Of a stretch of 64,000 nt of DNA, positions 17,907 to 27,157 are shown piece by piece. The position numbers and the translations under genes were made by a program. Below the pieces are notes generated by a model, which was not told where the DNA came from, made no database searches, and saw nothing but the letters and a program-made list of their open reading frames with translations. The stretch lies in contig JAFUWF010000023.1 of assembly GCA_017483575.1 (NCBI GenBank), positions 1 through 64,000 of the forward strand, given 5' to 3'. This DNA comes from Bacteroidales bacterium. GTDB lineage: Bacteria; Bacteroidota; Bacteroidia; Bacteroidales; P3. Every line of letters begins with the position of its first letter. The stretch's first letter is position 1.

Positions 17907-18235
17907 TGTTGATTGACAGCGTTTTTGTGCATTGCCATCAATCACAATTGGATATAAGAAAGGTGTAGACCTTTCTATCACATTCACGAGGAGCCTCGCA
18001 TGAACCCCGCCTGTACAGTTAGATTAGCCCACACCTATTGTGCGAGCATTAAAATATACTGTACAGCAGAGTACGTTCACTCTCTCCGTGAACTATTATC
18101 CAAAAAGAAATCTCCAGTTTGCGAGGCTTTTGATTCGAATGTGAATAATAGTAATGCTGTTATTAATTCATTTTCAGCCTCACTCTCTCGAGGCATTTCG
18201 GGTGCAAAAGTACACAATATTTTTCACATGGCAAA
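17907..18235 (-). promoter_or_regulatory. Promoter and long structured leader of the methylase cluster
   Basis: A leftward promoter fits the consensus exactly: TTTG (18235-18232), 19 nt, TACTTTTG (18212-18205). The leader to the ATG at 17906 is about 290 nt. It contains several inverted repeats: GTTCAC/GTGAAC (18075-18093), two CTGTACAG palindromes near 18011 and 18060, and GAAAGGT-gtag-ACCTTTC (17958-17975). The last could be an operator. No open frame of note is present. Confidence 0.55.
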
Positions 18236-18401
18236 AAGAAAATGCCTCCGACAGGGGAAAAACAGTCGGAGGCAGTGGGTTGAGATGTATGAAGTCCGAC
18301 GGACTTGCAGTGTAGGATTACCGTATTTACTGCGGTGTTAGAGCGGAGGGACCCAGTATTTGATTAGAATTTAAGTAAAGGGGGAGTAAAACATAGAAGC
18401 C
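18236..18401 (-). terminator. Region after pdxJ with a terminator hairpin
   Basis: GCCTCCGAC (18244-18252) pairs with GTCGGAGGC (18265-18273). On the minus strand the stem is followed by a T-rich run (ATTTTCTTTTT), so it would stop transcription coming from metK-pdxJ just before the methylase promoter. The remaining bases carry no feature I can support. Confidence 0.6.
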
Positions 18402-19169
18402 TTATTGCAGGCAAGCCAGGTAGCGGTGGATGGTCTCTTCGATGCCGAGGTAGAGGGCATCGGAGATGAGGGCGTGGCCGATGGAGACCTCGTCGCACCA
18501 GGGGATCTGCTGATGGAAGAAGGCGAGGTTTTCGAGCGAGAGGTCGTGGCCGGCGTTGAGGCCGAGGCTGCAGTCACGGGCCACCTTGGCGGCCTCGACG
18601 AAGGGGGCGATGGCCTTTTCGAGGTCGGAGGTCGGAAGTCGGAGGTCAGAGGTGGCTGCCGCGTGATAATCTCTCGCGTAGGCCTCGGTGTAGAGCTCCA
18701 CCCGGTCGGTGCCAATCTTGGCGGCCATCTCGATCATTTTGGGGTTGGCGTCGATGAAGATGCTGACGCGGATGCCGCACAGCTTGAACTCTTTGACAAC
18801 GTCGCAGAGGTAGTCCTGGTTCTTCACGGTATCCCAGCCGGCGTTGCTGGTGAGCACGCCTTCGGCGTCGGGCACCAGGGTCACCTGCGCAGGACATATC
18901 TCCTTCACCAAGTCGATGAAGCCATAGGGACGGCTTTTGGACACACCTTTAGGGTTGCCCTCGATATTGTATTCCACGCCTATCAGCGGCTTGATGGCCA
19001 GTGCGTCGGCGTAGCGGATATGGCGCTCGTCGGGACGCGGGTGGACGGTGATGCCCTGGGCGCCGAAGCGCTCGCAGTCCACAGCAAACTTCAGTACGTC
19101 AGGCGTATTGCCACCGCGGGCGTTGCGGATGGTGGCCACCTTGTTGATATTGACACTCAGCTTTGTCAT
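18402..19169 (-). CDS. pdxJ: Pyridoxine 5'-phosphate synthase
   Basis: PdxJ condenses 3-amino-1-hydroxyacetone phosphate with deoxyxylulose 5-phosphate to form pyridoxine phosphate. The family pattern is complete: [56 protein letters not shown] and EVSIGHALI. At 255 residues it is longer than usual because of a segment at about 171-182 ([13 protein letters not shown]). That segment is encoded by a simple GAGGTCGGA-type repeat (18621-18655), which also occurs in the radical SAM gene. The insertion lies in a loop between strand and helix, so the enzyme may stay active. The start overlaps the metK stop by 4 nt (ATGA). Confidence 0.95.
   Translation of the reverse strand: MTKLSVNINKVATIRNARGGNTPDVLKFAVDCERFGAQGITVHPRPDERHIRYADALAIKPLIGVEYNIEGNPKGVSKSRPYGFIDLVKEICPAQVTLVPDAEGVLTSNAGWDTVKNQDYLCDVVKEFKLCGIRVSIFIDANPKMIEMAAKIGTDRVELYTEAYARDYHAAATSDLRLPTSDLEKAIAPFVEAAKVARDCSLGLNAGHDLSLENLAFFHQQIPWCDEVSIGHALISDALYLGIEETIHRYLACLQ
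18621..18655. repeat. Simple GGTCGGA repeat inside pdxJ
   Basis: About five units of (G)AGGTCGGA or variants. The same heptad family appears in opposite orientation at 31866-31894 inside an unrelated gene, and both are read in frame. Confidence 0.75.
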
Positions 19170-20422
19170 AATGCAAACTCCTTCTTTATTGTATCTACCA
19201 TGTCCAGTTTCTCCCAGCCGAAGAACTGGACTTTTTTCTTGTATGCCTTGCCCTGCTCGTCGTAGAGCGTCACCATTTCCTCCTTGGGGTCGCGGCCCAT
19301 GTGGCCGTAGGCGGCGGTGCGGCGATAGATGGGATTCTTCAGTCCGAAGCGCTGCGTGATGGCGAAGGGGCGCATGTCGAAGAGTTTCTCCACGCGCTTG
19401 GCAATCTCGCCGTCGGTCAGTTTCACCTTGGCGGTACCGTAAGTGTTGACATAGAAGCCCACCGGCTGGGCCACGCCGATAGCGTAGGCCACCTGCACCA
19501 GCACCTCGTCGCAGAGACCCGCCGCCACCATGTTCTTGGCGATATGGCGTGTAGCGTAGGCCGCCGAGCGGTCCACCTTCGAGGGGTCCTTGCCACTGAA
19601 GGCACCGCCACCGTGGGCACCGCGACCACCATAGGTGTCGACGATAATCTTGCGACCCGTGAGACCCGTGTCGCCGTGGGGGCCGCCGATGACGAACTTG
19701 CCAGTGGGGTTGACGAACAGCTTGTAGTCCTTCTTCTCGAAGAGGGCGCGGTTCTTGGCATTGATACGTGTCAGCACCCTCGGTATCAGCACCTCGCGCA
19801 CATCCTTCTCTATCTGCTTGAGCATGCGGCGCTCGGTGTCGAACTCGTCGTGCTGGGTCGACAGCACGATGGTGTCGACGCGCAGGGGCTTGCCATCGTC
19901 GCTGTATTCAATGGTAATCTGGCTCTTGGCGTCGGGGCGCAGGTAGGTCATCTCCTTGCCCTCCTTGCGGATCTTGGTCAGTTCCTGCAGGAAGATGTGC
20001 GCCAGCGTGATGGGCAGCGGCATGTACTCGCGCGTCTCGTTGCAGGCGTAGCCGAACATCATGCCCTGGTCGCCGGCACCTTGTTCCTCTTCCTTCTTGC
20101 GGCTGACACCCTGATTGATGTCGCCGCTCTGGCCGTGGATGGTGGAGAGCACGGCGCACGACTCCGACTCGAACTTATACTCGCCCTTCGTGTAGCCGAT
20201 CTCTTTGATGACGTCGCGCACGGTCTCCTGGATGTCGACCCAACCGTTGCAGGTCACCTCGCCGCTCACCACCGCCAGGCCCGTGGTCACCAGCGTCTCG
20301 CAAGCCACATGGCTCTCGGGGTCGCGGCGCAGGAATTCATCCAAAAGCGCATCGCTAATCTGGTCGGCCACCTTGTCGGGATGGCCCTCGGAAACTGATT
20401 CTGATGTGAAGAAATAACTCAT
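19166..20422 (-). CDS. metK: S-adenosylmethionine synthetase
   Basis: MetK makes S-adenosylmethionine from methionine and ATP in the cytoplasm. Signature segments are present: [18 protein letters not shown] at the N-terminus, [12 protein letters not shown] in the middle and the glycine-rich [15 protein letters not shown] loop. I chose the ATG at 20422 (MSYFFTSES), which gives 418 residues; the frame extends further without family similarity. It is the first gene of a two-gene unit with pdxJ, and its product also serves the nearby DNA methylase and radical SAM enzyme. Confidence 0.97.
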   Translation of the reverse strand: MSYFFTSESVSEGHPDKVADQISDALLDEFLRRDPESHVACETLVTTGLAVVSGEVTCNGWVDIQETVRDVIKEIGYTKGEYKFESESCAVLSTIHGQSGDINQGVSRKKEEEQGAGDQGMMFGYACNETREYMPLPITLAHIFLQELTKIRKEGKEMTYLRPDAKSQITIEYSDDGKPLRVDTIVLSTQHDEFDTERRMLKQIEKDVREVLIPRVLTRINAKNRALFEKKDYKLFVNPTGKFVIGGPHGDTGLTGRKIIVDTYGGRGAHGGGAFSGKDPSKVDRSAAYATRHIAKNMVAAGLCDEVLVQVAYAIGVAQPVGFYVNTYGTAKVKLTDGEIAKRVEKLFDMRPFAITQRFGLKNPIYRRTAAYGHMGRDPKEEMVTLYDEQGKAYKKKVQFFGWEKLDMVDTIKKEFAL

Positions 20423-20755
20423 CTTTGTTACATTTTTAGTTAGTTTATCCCATATTCTAAATGTAACAGATTTTGGAATGAAGTCGCAGTTGAACAACGC
20501 TTTAGCATTTTTTCAAGTGGTTGCAATCATTACAAATCTATCCACATTTGCGCCTGCAAAGATACAACTTTTTTTTGACACAACAGTTTTTTTTTACACA
20601 TCCCTGTAGTCTTCCCCCTCCATACAACGTATTTATATATACCCTACCCTAAATCCTAAAACCCGAAACGCCACTCCCGTCAAAAACCGGCAACCCTCCA
20701 CTTTTTTTTCTACCCCATGATTATATTTTTGAAAAAAATGGCCCTAACCTGACGA
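20423..20755. promoter_or_regulatory. Divergent promoter region of metK and the sigma-factor operon
   Basis: A leftward TATCTTTG (20564-20557) is a -7 element for metK, with a leader of about 130 nt; its -33 box is weak. A rightward TATTTTTG (20724-20731) lies 25 nt before the sigma factor ATG and is a possible -7 element, again without a clear -33 box. No gene or SAM riboswitch was recognised. Confidence 0.55.
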
Positions 20756-21238
20756 ATGAACAAAGACAAAGACACAGCATTTGCTGAACTCGTTGAACGG
20801 CAGCGCACCCTCCTATGGCACGTCTGCTCCGACTACAGCCTCAGCGCCGCATGGACCGTCGAAGACGCCATGCAGGAAGTCCTCTGTGTCCTTTGGAACG
20901 ACTTCGACACCTTCCAGCACCGCAGCTCCGAGAGCACCTGGGTCTACCGCGTGGCCACCACCACCATGCTCCACCTCAAGCGCCGACAAGTCAACCAGCC
21001 ACAGGGCGAAATGCCCGAACACCACAACCCCGCCGCCGAAGACAACGAGAACTACCATCACCTCCTCCAACTCATCGACAACCTCCCCGAACAGGACCGC
21101 CAGATTGTCCGCGCGCACCTCGACGGATTCTCCCAGATAGAAATAGCCCGCATCGTAGGCTGCTCACTCCCGACCGTCACCCGCCACCTCGCCCGCAGCA
21201 AAAAAATCCTCAGGAAACAATACGAACAAACAAGATAA
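20756..21238 (+). CDS. ECF-type RNA polymerase sigma factor
   Basis: This 160-residue sigma factor has region 2 (VEDAMQEVLCVLWNDFDTF, then STWVYRVATTTMLHLKRR) and region 4 (LPEQDRQIVRAHLDGFSQIEIARIVG, then VTRHLARSKKIL), with no region 3, as in the ECF group. It would direct RNA polymerase to a small set of promoters. The next gene encodes a membrane protein that could hold it inactive, and lipoproteins and a secreted protein follow in the same direction. This resembles an envelope-sensing regulon, by inference. Confidence 0.9.
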   Translation: MNKDKDTAFAELVERQRTLLWHVCSDYSLSAAWTVEDAMQEVLCVLWNDFDTFQHRSSESTWVYRVATTTMLHLKRRQVNQPQGEMPEHHNPAAEDNENYHHLLQLIDNLPEQDRQIVRAHLDGFSQIEIARIVGCSLPTVTRHLARSKKILRKQYEQTR

Positions 21239-21254
21239 AAAGACGACCAAGAAG

Positions 21255-21614
21255 ATGAAGTCCGACTTCGACATGCAATGGCACATCCGGGCCCACGAAT
21301 TAGACTCCAGCCGCTGCCCCCTGGACGGCGACCAACTGGCAGCCATCATGGCCCGTGCCAAAACAGCCACACCCTCTCTCACCCACACCGACCTCTTCCC
21401 CCAGACCTCCGGCATCAGACCCCTGTCCTCCCTCCTCCCCCTCGCCGCAGCAGCCTGCCTCGCCCTCATCCTCTCCCCCCTTTTCAGGAACCTCCACGCC
21501 TCCACCGAAGACCAGGTGACCCATCGCGGCCTTCAGGTCTACTTCGCCTGCAACAACAGCTGCAACGCCGACAACGTCCTCGATGCCCTTGACGCAAAGA
21601 TATCCCGCACATGA
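21255..21614 (+). CDS. Probable membrane anti-sigma factor
   Basis: The 119-residue protein has a soluble N-terminal part of about 55 residues, one membrane segment (LLPLAAAACLALILSPLF, about 60-78) and a short outer tail with two Cys residues (FACNNSCN). Position directly after an ECF sigma gene (16-nt gap) and this topology suggest an anti-sigma factor, though no family motif is recognised. The stop overlaps the next start by 4 nt. Confidence 0.6.
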   Translation: MKSDFDMQWHIRAHELDSSRCPLDGDQLAAIMARAKTATPSLTHTDLFPQTSGIRPLSSLLPLAAAACLALILSPLFRNLHASTEDQVTHRGLQVYFACNNSCNADNVLDALDAKISRT

Positions 21615-22267
21615 AAAGACACGTTCATATCATAGCCCTTCTCCTGCTCTCCCTCCTGAGCCTCCCGGCTTGCTCCCGCAAGGAGCCCTCCGAGGCCATG
21701 ACGGCCGCACGGGCCATGTATGAACGCTACGCCAACATCAACCCCCTCCTGACCGTCGCCTTCATCGGCGACTACCACCCCGACCCTTCCAGCACCTACA
21801 ACGCCGTCATGTTCCATGCCGACGACGACACCACCTGGCAATGGATACAACACGAATTCGGCATCAACGACCTCCAGCAGGTCCTTCCCCCGGAGCTCAT
21901 CCCCGGCGACCCATCGAACATCATCGTCTCCTCCATGTTTATCGTCCCGGACAGCGCCGAATACGTACACCTCATGTCCCACTCCCCCTGCGACTCCGAC
22001 ATCGACCTCATGCAAGCCCTCGCACAGCTGCTGCACATCGAGATGGACAGCCAGAAACTCCACATACTCCTCTCCGACCCTGCCGACCTCCCCGACCAGA
22101 TGGTCATGCAAACCGCCGTCGGCGAGTTCGCACTCCAGCACCAACAGCACGGCTTCCTCGTCAGCTCAGAACAGGACACCCGCACCCTATGGCTCTTCTT
22201 CTACTCCGACGAAGAAGAAGAGCAAGCCATCATACGCATATTGGAAAACCAACAACATAACAAATGA
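21611..22267 (+). CDS. Putative lipoprotein of the sigma-factor operon
   Basis: A lipoprotein signal is clear (LLLSLLSLPACSRKEP), placing the mature 195 or so residues on the outer side of a membrane. The rest is acidic, with a middle region rich in Asp and a C-terminal EEEEQAIIRILE helix. I do not recognise a domain. It overlaps both neighbours by 4 nt, so all three are probably translated together. Confidence 0.7.
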   Translation: MKRHVHIIALLLLSLLSLPACSRKEPSEAMTAARAMYERYANINPLLTVAFIGDYHPDPSSTYNAVMFHADDDTTWQWIQHEFGINDLQQVLPPELIPGDPSNIIVSSMFIVPDSAEYVHLMSHSPCDSDIDLMQALAQLLHIEMDSQKLHILLSDPADLPDQMVMQTAVGEFALQHQQHGFLVSSEQDTRTLWLFFYSDEEEEQAIIRILENQQHNK

Positions 22268-23337
22268 AAAGACTCACACTAATCCTGGCCACCGTGGCCC
22301 TCTCGCTTGCCACCGCAGCACAAACCACCATCCAGAGGCGCACCATCCTCGAAGAATTCTCCACCGCCCAATGTCAGTACTGTCCTCTCGGCGTGGAATA
22401 CATCAAAGCGGGCCTCTCGGACCGTCCGGACGTCATCTGGATAGTCCACCACGCCGGCTTCCTCACGGACAACATCACCGTTCCAGCCAGTTCCGCCCTC
22501 ACGTACCTCTACGTTGGCGGCAGCTACGCCCCTGCCTTCATGCTCGACCGCACCATTCCCTCCAACCCCGAGGATCCTGCCAGCCCGGTTATGGGAGTGG
22601 TCGACAGCGCCGACTTGGTGGCATATATTGACGAAATCAACGCCCTGCCCTGCTACACCACCATACAGCTGCGCGACGTCATCTACGACCCTACGGAACG
22701 CCGCCTCACGGGACGCGCAGAGGGATGCATCAACGGCCAGTTCGATCCGGAATGGACGCTCCTCTCCATCTACATCGTTGAGGACAGCATCCGTCTGCCT
22801 CAAGCCAGCCCCAACGGCATGATCAACAACTACATCCACATGCACGCCGTACATGGCGCCCTCACGGAGAAGAACGGTTCCACCCTCGACTTTGCCGACG
22901 ACGGCTCCTTCTCCTTCGTCTTCGACAACATCCTCCCCTCCAGTATCGTACCCGAACACAGCCACCTCGTGGCCCTTGTGCACGAATACTCCCGCGGCAA
23001 CCGCGCCGCCAACCGCGTCCTGAACGCCACGACGATGGAAACCACCTTTACCGGCAGCCCCCTCCTCGGCATCGGCGACACCCCGGTCCACAATCCCCGC
23101 ACCTCTTCCCTCGCGCTTCACACCTACCCAAACCCCGCCGATGAGCAGGTGGACATCGTCTCCGATTCACCCATGCATCGCATCATCCTCTCCGACATGG
23201 CAGGTCGCCGCCTCATCGACATGAAGGCCGAAGGGAATACCTGGCGCCTCGCAATCCGCCAACTCGCCTCCGGCGTCTACACCCTGGCCGTTGTTACCGA
23301 CCAAGGTATTGCCACCCAGAAAATCATCAAAAAATAA
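22264..23337 (+). CDS. Omp28-related protein with T9SS type A sorting domain
   Basis: The 357-residue protein has a signal peptide (to ATAAQ), then an Omp28-like domain. It has a thioredoxin-type CxxC (EEFSTAQCQYCPLG, near residue 40) and the family context of HHAGF. The last 80 or so residues (LHTYPNPADEQVDIVSD ... LASGVYTLAVVTDQG) are a type A sorting domain for T9SS. The CxxC suggests thiol redox activity outside the cell, but only by inference. It starts within the stop of the lipoprotein gene before it. Confidence 0.85.
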   Translation: MKRLTLILATVALSLATAAQTTIQRRTILEEFSTAQCQYCPLGVEYIKAGLSDRPDVIWIVHHAGFLTDNITVPASSALTYLYVGGSYAPAFMLDRTIPSNPEDPASPVMGVVDSADLVAYIDEINALPCYTTIQLRDVIYDPTERRLTGRAEGCINGQFDPEWTLLSIYIVEDSIRLPQASPNGMINNYIHMHAVHGALTEKNGSTLDFADDGSFSFVFDNILPSSIVPEHSHLVALVHEYSRGNRAANRVLNATTMETTFTGSPLLGIGDTPVHNPRTSSLALHTYPNPADEQVDIVSDSPMHRIILSDMAGRRLIDMKAEGNTWRLAIRQLASGVYTLAVVTDQGIATQKIIKK

Positions 23338-23355
23338 ACAAAACACACAAAACAC

Positions 23356-23856
23356 ATGACAAAGAAGATCAAACGACTGATGCTCGTGGCCGCCACCCTG
23401 ATATTGGGTGCCGGCATCGCCACCTCGTGCGGCAAAGACGACGAGAAACCGACCGAAAACAACATCCCAGAATTCACCATCGCCGACCTTGCCGGCACCT
23501 CCTGGAGCGGCACCTACATGGATGTCCTCTACCACAACGGACAGCACCAGATGCTCTTCACATGGACCCTCGACTTCAACGCCGACGGCAAAGGGATGGT
23601 CATGATGGAAGTCACATCCCCAGTCATCGAGGAAATCGTCGAGGAATTCCCATTGACCTACACCTACGACGGCGTCAATCACGGAGAAATCACATACACG
23701 GGTTACGAATTCGAGTACACAAGCGAATTCGTCGTCGACGGCCTCAACCGCTCCCTCGACGCCAACCTGTGGATGCACTTCCGCCTGTCGGAAGACGACA
23801 CCGTTGGGCAAGGAACCCTCTTCGGCGGCCGAACCACCCTCTACAAAGTTGAATAA
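23356..23856 (+). CDS. Small lipoprotein, paralogue 1
   Basis: A lipobox (GAGIATSCGKDD) follows the signal sequence. The mature domain (LAGTSWSGTYMDV ... GTLFGGRTTLYKVE) looks like a small beta-barrel similar to lipocalin-like lipoproteins of Bacteroidota. It is clearly related to the next gene, which repeats the pattern GTxWxGTY and ends GGxTTLY. The stop and the next start overlap by one base (TAATG). Confidence 0.75.
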   Translation: MTKKIKRLMLVAATLILGAGIATSCGKDDEKPTENNIPEFTIADLAGTSWSGTYMDVLYHNGQHQMLFTWTLDFNADGKGMVMMEVTSPVIEEIVEEFPLTYTYDGVNHGEITYTGYEFEYTSEFVVDGLNRSLDANLWMHFRLSEDDTVGQGTLFGGRTTLYKVE

Positions 23857-24323
23857 TGAAACGAACTGTATCCACCTTCATAGTAGCCTTGCTTGCATGC
23901 ACGATGTTCTGTTCCTGCGGCAAGGAGGAGGAGGCGTCGACACCACAGGCCGAGTTTCCCACCCTGCCGTCGCTCGTCGGTACCGAATGGGAAGGCACCT
24001 ACCTCTCCCCCATCGAATTCCAGGGCAACAGCATCACCATGAAGCTCGTATGGACCGTGGATTTCCTCAGCGACACCACAGGGTCACTCCTCGTAGAAAT
24101 CTCCAGCCCGTTCTCGCAGACCGAATACAACGACTTCGCCTTCAACTACTCCTTTGACGGCAAAACCGAGGGCCACATCTACGCCGGCGGCGAGGCAGAG
24201 CCCTTCATCGTCGACCCTTTGAACCAGACCATCACGATAGACATACAAATGCCTGTGGGTCTAGGCGACGAGGCCGAGCAGGCCATCCTCGGAGGAGTCA
24301 CCACATTGTACCGATTAATATAA
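23856..24323 (+). CDS. Small lipoprotein, paralogue 2
   Basis: The 155-residue protein shares with the preceding gene the lipobox layout (TMFCSCGKEEE), the opening VGTEWEGTY, the middle FNYSFDGKTEGHI and the ending GGVTTLYRL. The two probably arose by tandem duplication. Surface or periplasmic location is expected; function is unknown. Confidence 0.75.
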   Translation: MKRTVSTFIVALLACTMFCSCGKEEEASTPQAEFPTLPSLVGTEWEGTYLSPIEFQGNSITMKLVWTVDFLSDTTGSLLVEISSPFSQTEYNDFAFNYSFDGKTEGHIYAGGEAEPFIVDPLNQTITIDIQMPVGLGDEAEQAILGGVTTLYRLI

Positions 24324-24346
24324 AAACATTAAAAAATACACGGATT

Positions 24347-25126
24347 ATGAAACACGTTTTAAGAACCTTCGCGCTGCTCTTTGCAGCTGCAATGACCTTC
24401 ACGTCGTGCTCCGACAAGGACAACGACCTGTACACCATCATCGTCTCGGCCAACAACTCGGACTGGGGAAGCGTCTACGGTGGCGGCAAATACGAAGCCG
24501 GTACCGAAATTCAGATTGCCGCTTCGCCCGTGGCGGGCTACAAGTTCGCCCGCTGGAACGACAACAACACCGACAACCCCCGCACCATCAAGGTGACCGA
24601 GGATGCCGCCTACATGGCCATCTTCGAGGACATCAATGGTGGCGGCGACAACCCCACTCCCGGCCCCGGTGGCTACGACACCATCCCCCACGACAGCACC
24701 TCGCACGCCTGGATTACCTTTGGCGACACCACATGGGCAGGCCTCACCGTGGTCAAACAGACCGGCAACGGCTACCACCAGCTGTCGCTGATGGCCGACG
24801 AGAACGCCGAGGGCCCTACCCTCTCCTTCACCTTCCCCGGCACCACGGGCACTTTCACCTCCGCCAACAGCAACATCCTGTCGGTCTACTATATGGAACA
24901 TGGCTTCCAGGACTTCGTCGAGGTGAACGGACAGCAGTATCCCCGCTGGCTCGCTGTAGGCAGCTACACCGTCAACATCATCGAGTACGACCTCAACGCC
25001 GGCTACGTCACATGCACCATCGAAGCCGAACTGCTCAACATGGAGAACGAAGGCCAAGGCCTTCCGCAGGAGTTCAAACACCTGACAGTCGACATCGAGA
25101 AGATGTACTTCCTCAGCTACAATTGA
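24347..25126 (+). CDS. Lipoprotein with one InlB B-repeat-like module
   Basis: The signal sequence ends in a lipobox (MTFTSCSDKDND). Residues of about 30-85 (SDWGSVYGGGKYEAGTEI ... FARWNDNNTDNPRTIKV) form a single B-repeat like the many in the giant protein at 46-57 kb. A Gly/Pro-rich linker and a second unknown domain follow. It is the last gene before a terminator, 23 nt after its neighbour. Confidence 0.75.
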   Translation: MKHVLRTFALLFAAAMTFTSCSDKDNDLYTIIVSANNSDWGSVYGGGKYEAGTEIQIAASPVAGYKFARWNDNNTDNPRTIKVTEDAAYMAIFEDINGGGDNPTPGPGGYDTIPHDSTSHAWITFGDTTWAGLTVVKQTGNGYHQLSLMADENAEGPTLSFTFPGTTGTFTSANSNILSVYYMEHGFQDFVEVNGQQYPRWLAVGSYTVNIIEYDLNAGYVTCTIEAELLNMENEGQGLPQEFKHLTVDIEKMYFLSYN

Positions 25127-25148
25127 TTTAAAATGTTTTCAGGTGAAG

Positions 25149-25182
25149 AAGGGACCCGCTATACCGAGGGTCCCTTCCTTTC
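25149..25182 (+). terminator. Intrinsic terminator of the sigma-factor operon
   Basis: AAGGGACCC (25149-25157) pairs with GGGTCCCTT (25168-25176), followed by CCTTTCT. It ends the rightward operon that starts at 20756. Confidence 0.8.
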
Positions 25183-25209
25183 TAAATAATAAAAAAGAAC
25201 ACAATTACT

Positions 25210-27144
25210 ATGAAAAAGAGCATACTCACCCTGGCCACCTGCCTCGTGGCCTTATGCACCCTGGCGGCACCCGTGGAACGCAGCACCGCCCGACAGGCCG
25301 CGGAGAGTTTCCTGACGAATACCCTGCATCTGAAAGGCGCAACGGAACTGGCCGACCTCAGTTCGCAATGGAACTACCGCGGGATGTACCTCTTCACCTT
25401 CGGAGAGGGCTTCGTCATCACCTCGGCCGACGATGCCGCACGCCCCATCCTGGCCTATTCGCTGAATGGTGCCTTCAACCCCGGGCGACTGTCGGCCACG
25501 CAGAAAGCGCTGCTCGACACCTACGAGGCCGAGATAGCCCTTGCCCGACGCGACCACCTTCCGTCTGACCCCTCATGGCAGAAGCTGCTGCAGGGGGAGA
25601 GCCTGCTGAAAGGCGCAAAGGACGCTCCCGTGGCCGTAGGGCCGCTGGTAGCCACCCGATGGGGTCAGTATGCACCCTATAACGGCATGTGTCCCAGCAA
25701 TGTGCCTTCGGGATGCGTAGCCACTGCCACCAGCCAGGTGATGCGCTACTGGAACTACCCCGCCTTCGGCCAAGGAAGCCACTCTTACAACTGCGCCACC
25801 TTCGGCAACCTCAGCGCCGACTTCGCCCACACCCTCTACGATTGGGCCAACATGCCCGAGACCGGTGGCAGCAGCACCGCCGAACGCACAGCCCTAGCCA
25901 CCCTTACCTTCCATGTGGGCGTCAGCGTCAACATGGACTACAACTATACCCAGAGCGGCGCCACCACCGGCGGTGGCGACAACTGCGCCCTCGAGGCCTT
26001 GCGCCGCTATTTCCACTACAACAGCACCTCCATCAGCTATCACAGCAAAGGTAGCCTGAGCGACAACGTCTGGACCGACTTCCTGATGGCCGAGCTGCAA
26101 CAGCTGCGCCCCATCCTCTACGATGGCACAGCCGGAGCCTTCGGCGGCCACTCCTTCATCTGCGACGGCTACGACTCCTTGCGTATGCTCCACTTCAACC
26201 TCGGCGAGTTCGGCGAGGGAGATGGTTTCTACGCCATCGGCGCCATCGTCTATATGCAGTACAACCTCAACGGCAACAACTCCGCCATCATCGGCATCCA
26301 GCCCGAATACGGCATCTACGCCAGCGACACCGCCCTGACCTACCACCGCCAAGGCGGCGCCCAGCAGGTGTGGGTATACGCCAGCGACACCGCCCGTCAT
26401 CCTTGGAGCGCATCGGCCAGCCAGGACTGGATCTCCCTGTCGGACACCTCCTTCGCCACCCTGGGTGCCATCACCGTAACGCTAACAGAGAATACCACAG
26501 GCAACGAACGGACCGGCACGGTCACCCTGCAGCAGGGCAACTTCACCACACGGTTCACCGTCAAGCAGGCAGCCTTTGACGAAGAGGACTTCTGTCCCCT
26601 CACCGTCTACATGGAAAGCACTCGCAACCAGGCTTGGAGCAACGGCGCACACATCTCCTTCGAGTCGCCCACTGGCATGGTCTATGCCACCGCCGCGCAC
26701 TCCGCCAACGGCAGCAGCTCCTCCCAGACCGTCAGCGTGGCTCCGGCCAACGTCGTGGTGAAATGGAACGCCGGCGGCCCTCTGGACCGTTACTACAACT
26801 ATACCGTCGTCAACGCCAACGGCGACACCTTGGTAAATGTCAACAACGCCTACTACAACGGCACCGACGTGCTGCTCCAGCACCCCTGCACAGGGGTAGG
26901 CATCGGCCACGAGGTTGGAGAAACGACGTCAGCGGTCAGCGTGTACCCCAATCCCGCCACGGACTTCCTGAAGGTAACCTCCGATGCAACCATCCTCAAC
27001 GTGACGGTGACGGATGCATCGGGCCGCATTGTTTACCGCAGTCCACGAACGTACATTGACACGCACACCTGGCCCGCAGGCCTCTATATCCTCCAAGTGC
27101 TCACCGAACAGGGCTCTGCCTACCAACAGGTCGTCATCCAATAA
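25210..27144 (+). CDS. C10 (streptopain-like) cysteine protease with BACON and T9SS domains
   Basis: The 644-residue precursor has a signal peptide, a propeptide region with the C10 look (FVITSADDAARPILAYS), and a C10 peptidase domain. The catalytic Cys is C169 (PSGCVATATSQVM) and the His is H314 (GGHSFICDGYD). A BACON domain (about 365-460, SASQDWISLS) and a type A sorting domain (VYPNPATDFLKV) follow. The strand after the His reads HFNLGEFGEGDG, where this family normally has HFNWGW, so two usually aromatic positions are changed. Activity may be altered. A terminator separates it from the upstream operon. Confidence 0.9.
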   Translation: MKKSILTLATCLVALCTLAAPVERSTARQAAESFLTNTLHLKGATELADLSSQWNYRGMYLFTFGEGFVITSADDAARPILAYSLNGAFNPGRLSATQKALLDTYEAEIALARRDHLPSDPSWQKLLQGESLLKGAKDAPVAVGPLVATRWGQYAPYNGMCPSNVPSGCVATATSQVMRYWNYPAFGQGSHSYNCATFGNLSADFAHTLYDWANMPETGGSSTAERTALATLTFHVGVSVNMDYNYTQSGATTGGGDNCALEALRRYFHYNSTSISYHSKGSLSDNVWTDFLMAELQQLRPILYDGTAGAFGGHSFICDGYDSLRMLHFNLGEFGEGDGFYAIGAIVYMQYNLNGNNSAIIGIQPEYGIYASDTALTYHRQGGAQQVWVYASDTARHPWSASASQDWISLSDTSFATLGAITVTLTENTTGNERTGTVTLQQGNFTTRFTVKQAAFDEEDFCPLTVYMESTRNQAWSNGAHISFESPTGMVYATAAHSANGSSSSQTVSVAPANVVVKWNAGGPLDRYYNYTVVNANGDTLVNVNNAYYNGTDVLLQHPCTGVGIGHEVGETTSAVSVYPNPATDFLKVTSDATILNVTVTDASGRIVYRSPRTYIDTHTWPAGLYILQVLTEQGSAYQQVVIQ

Positions 27145-27157
27145 ACCCGCATCGATT

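Noticed and set aside
18011..18066. CTGTACAG palindromes as LexA sites
   Set aside because: The match is only to a short palindrome; no SOS gene is adjacent and the Bacteroidota LexA site is not assured.
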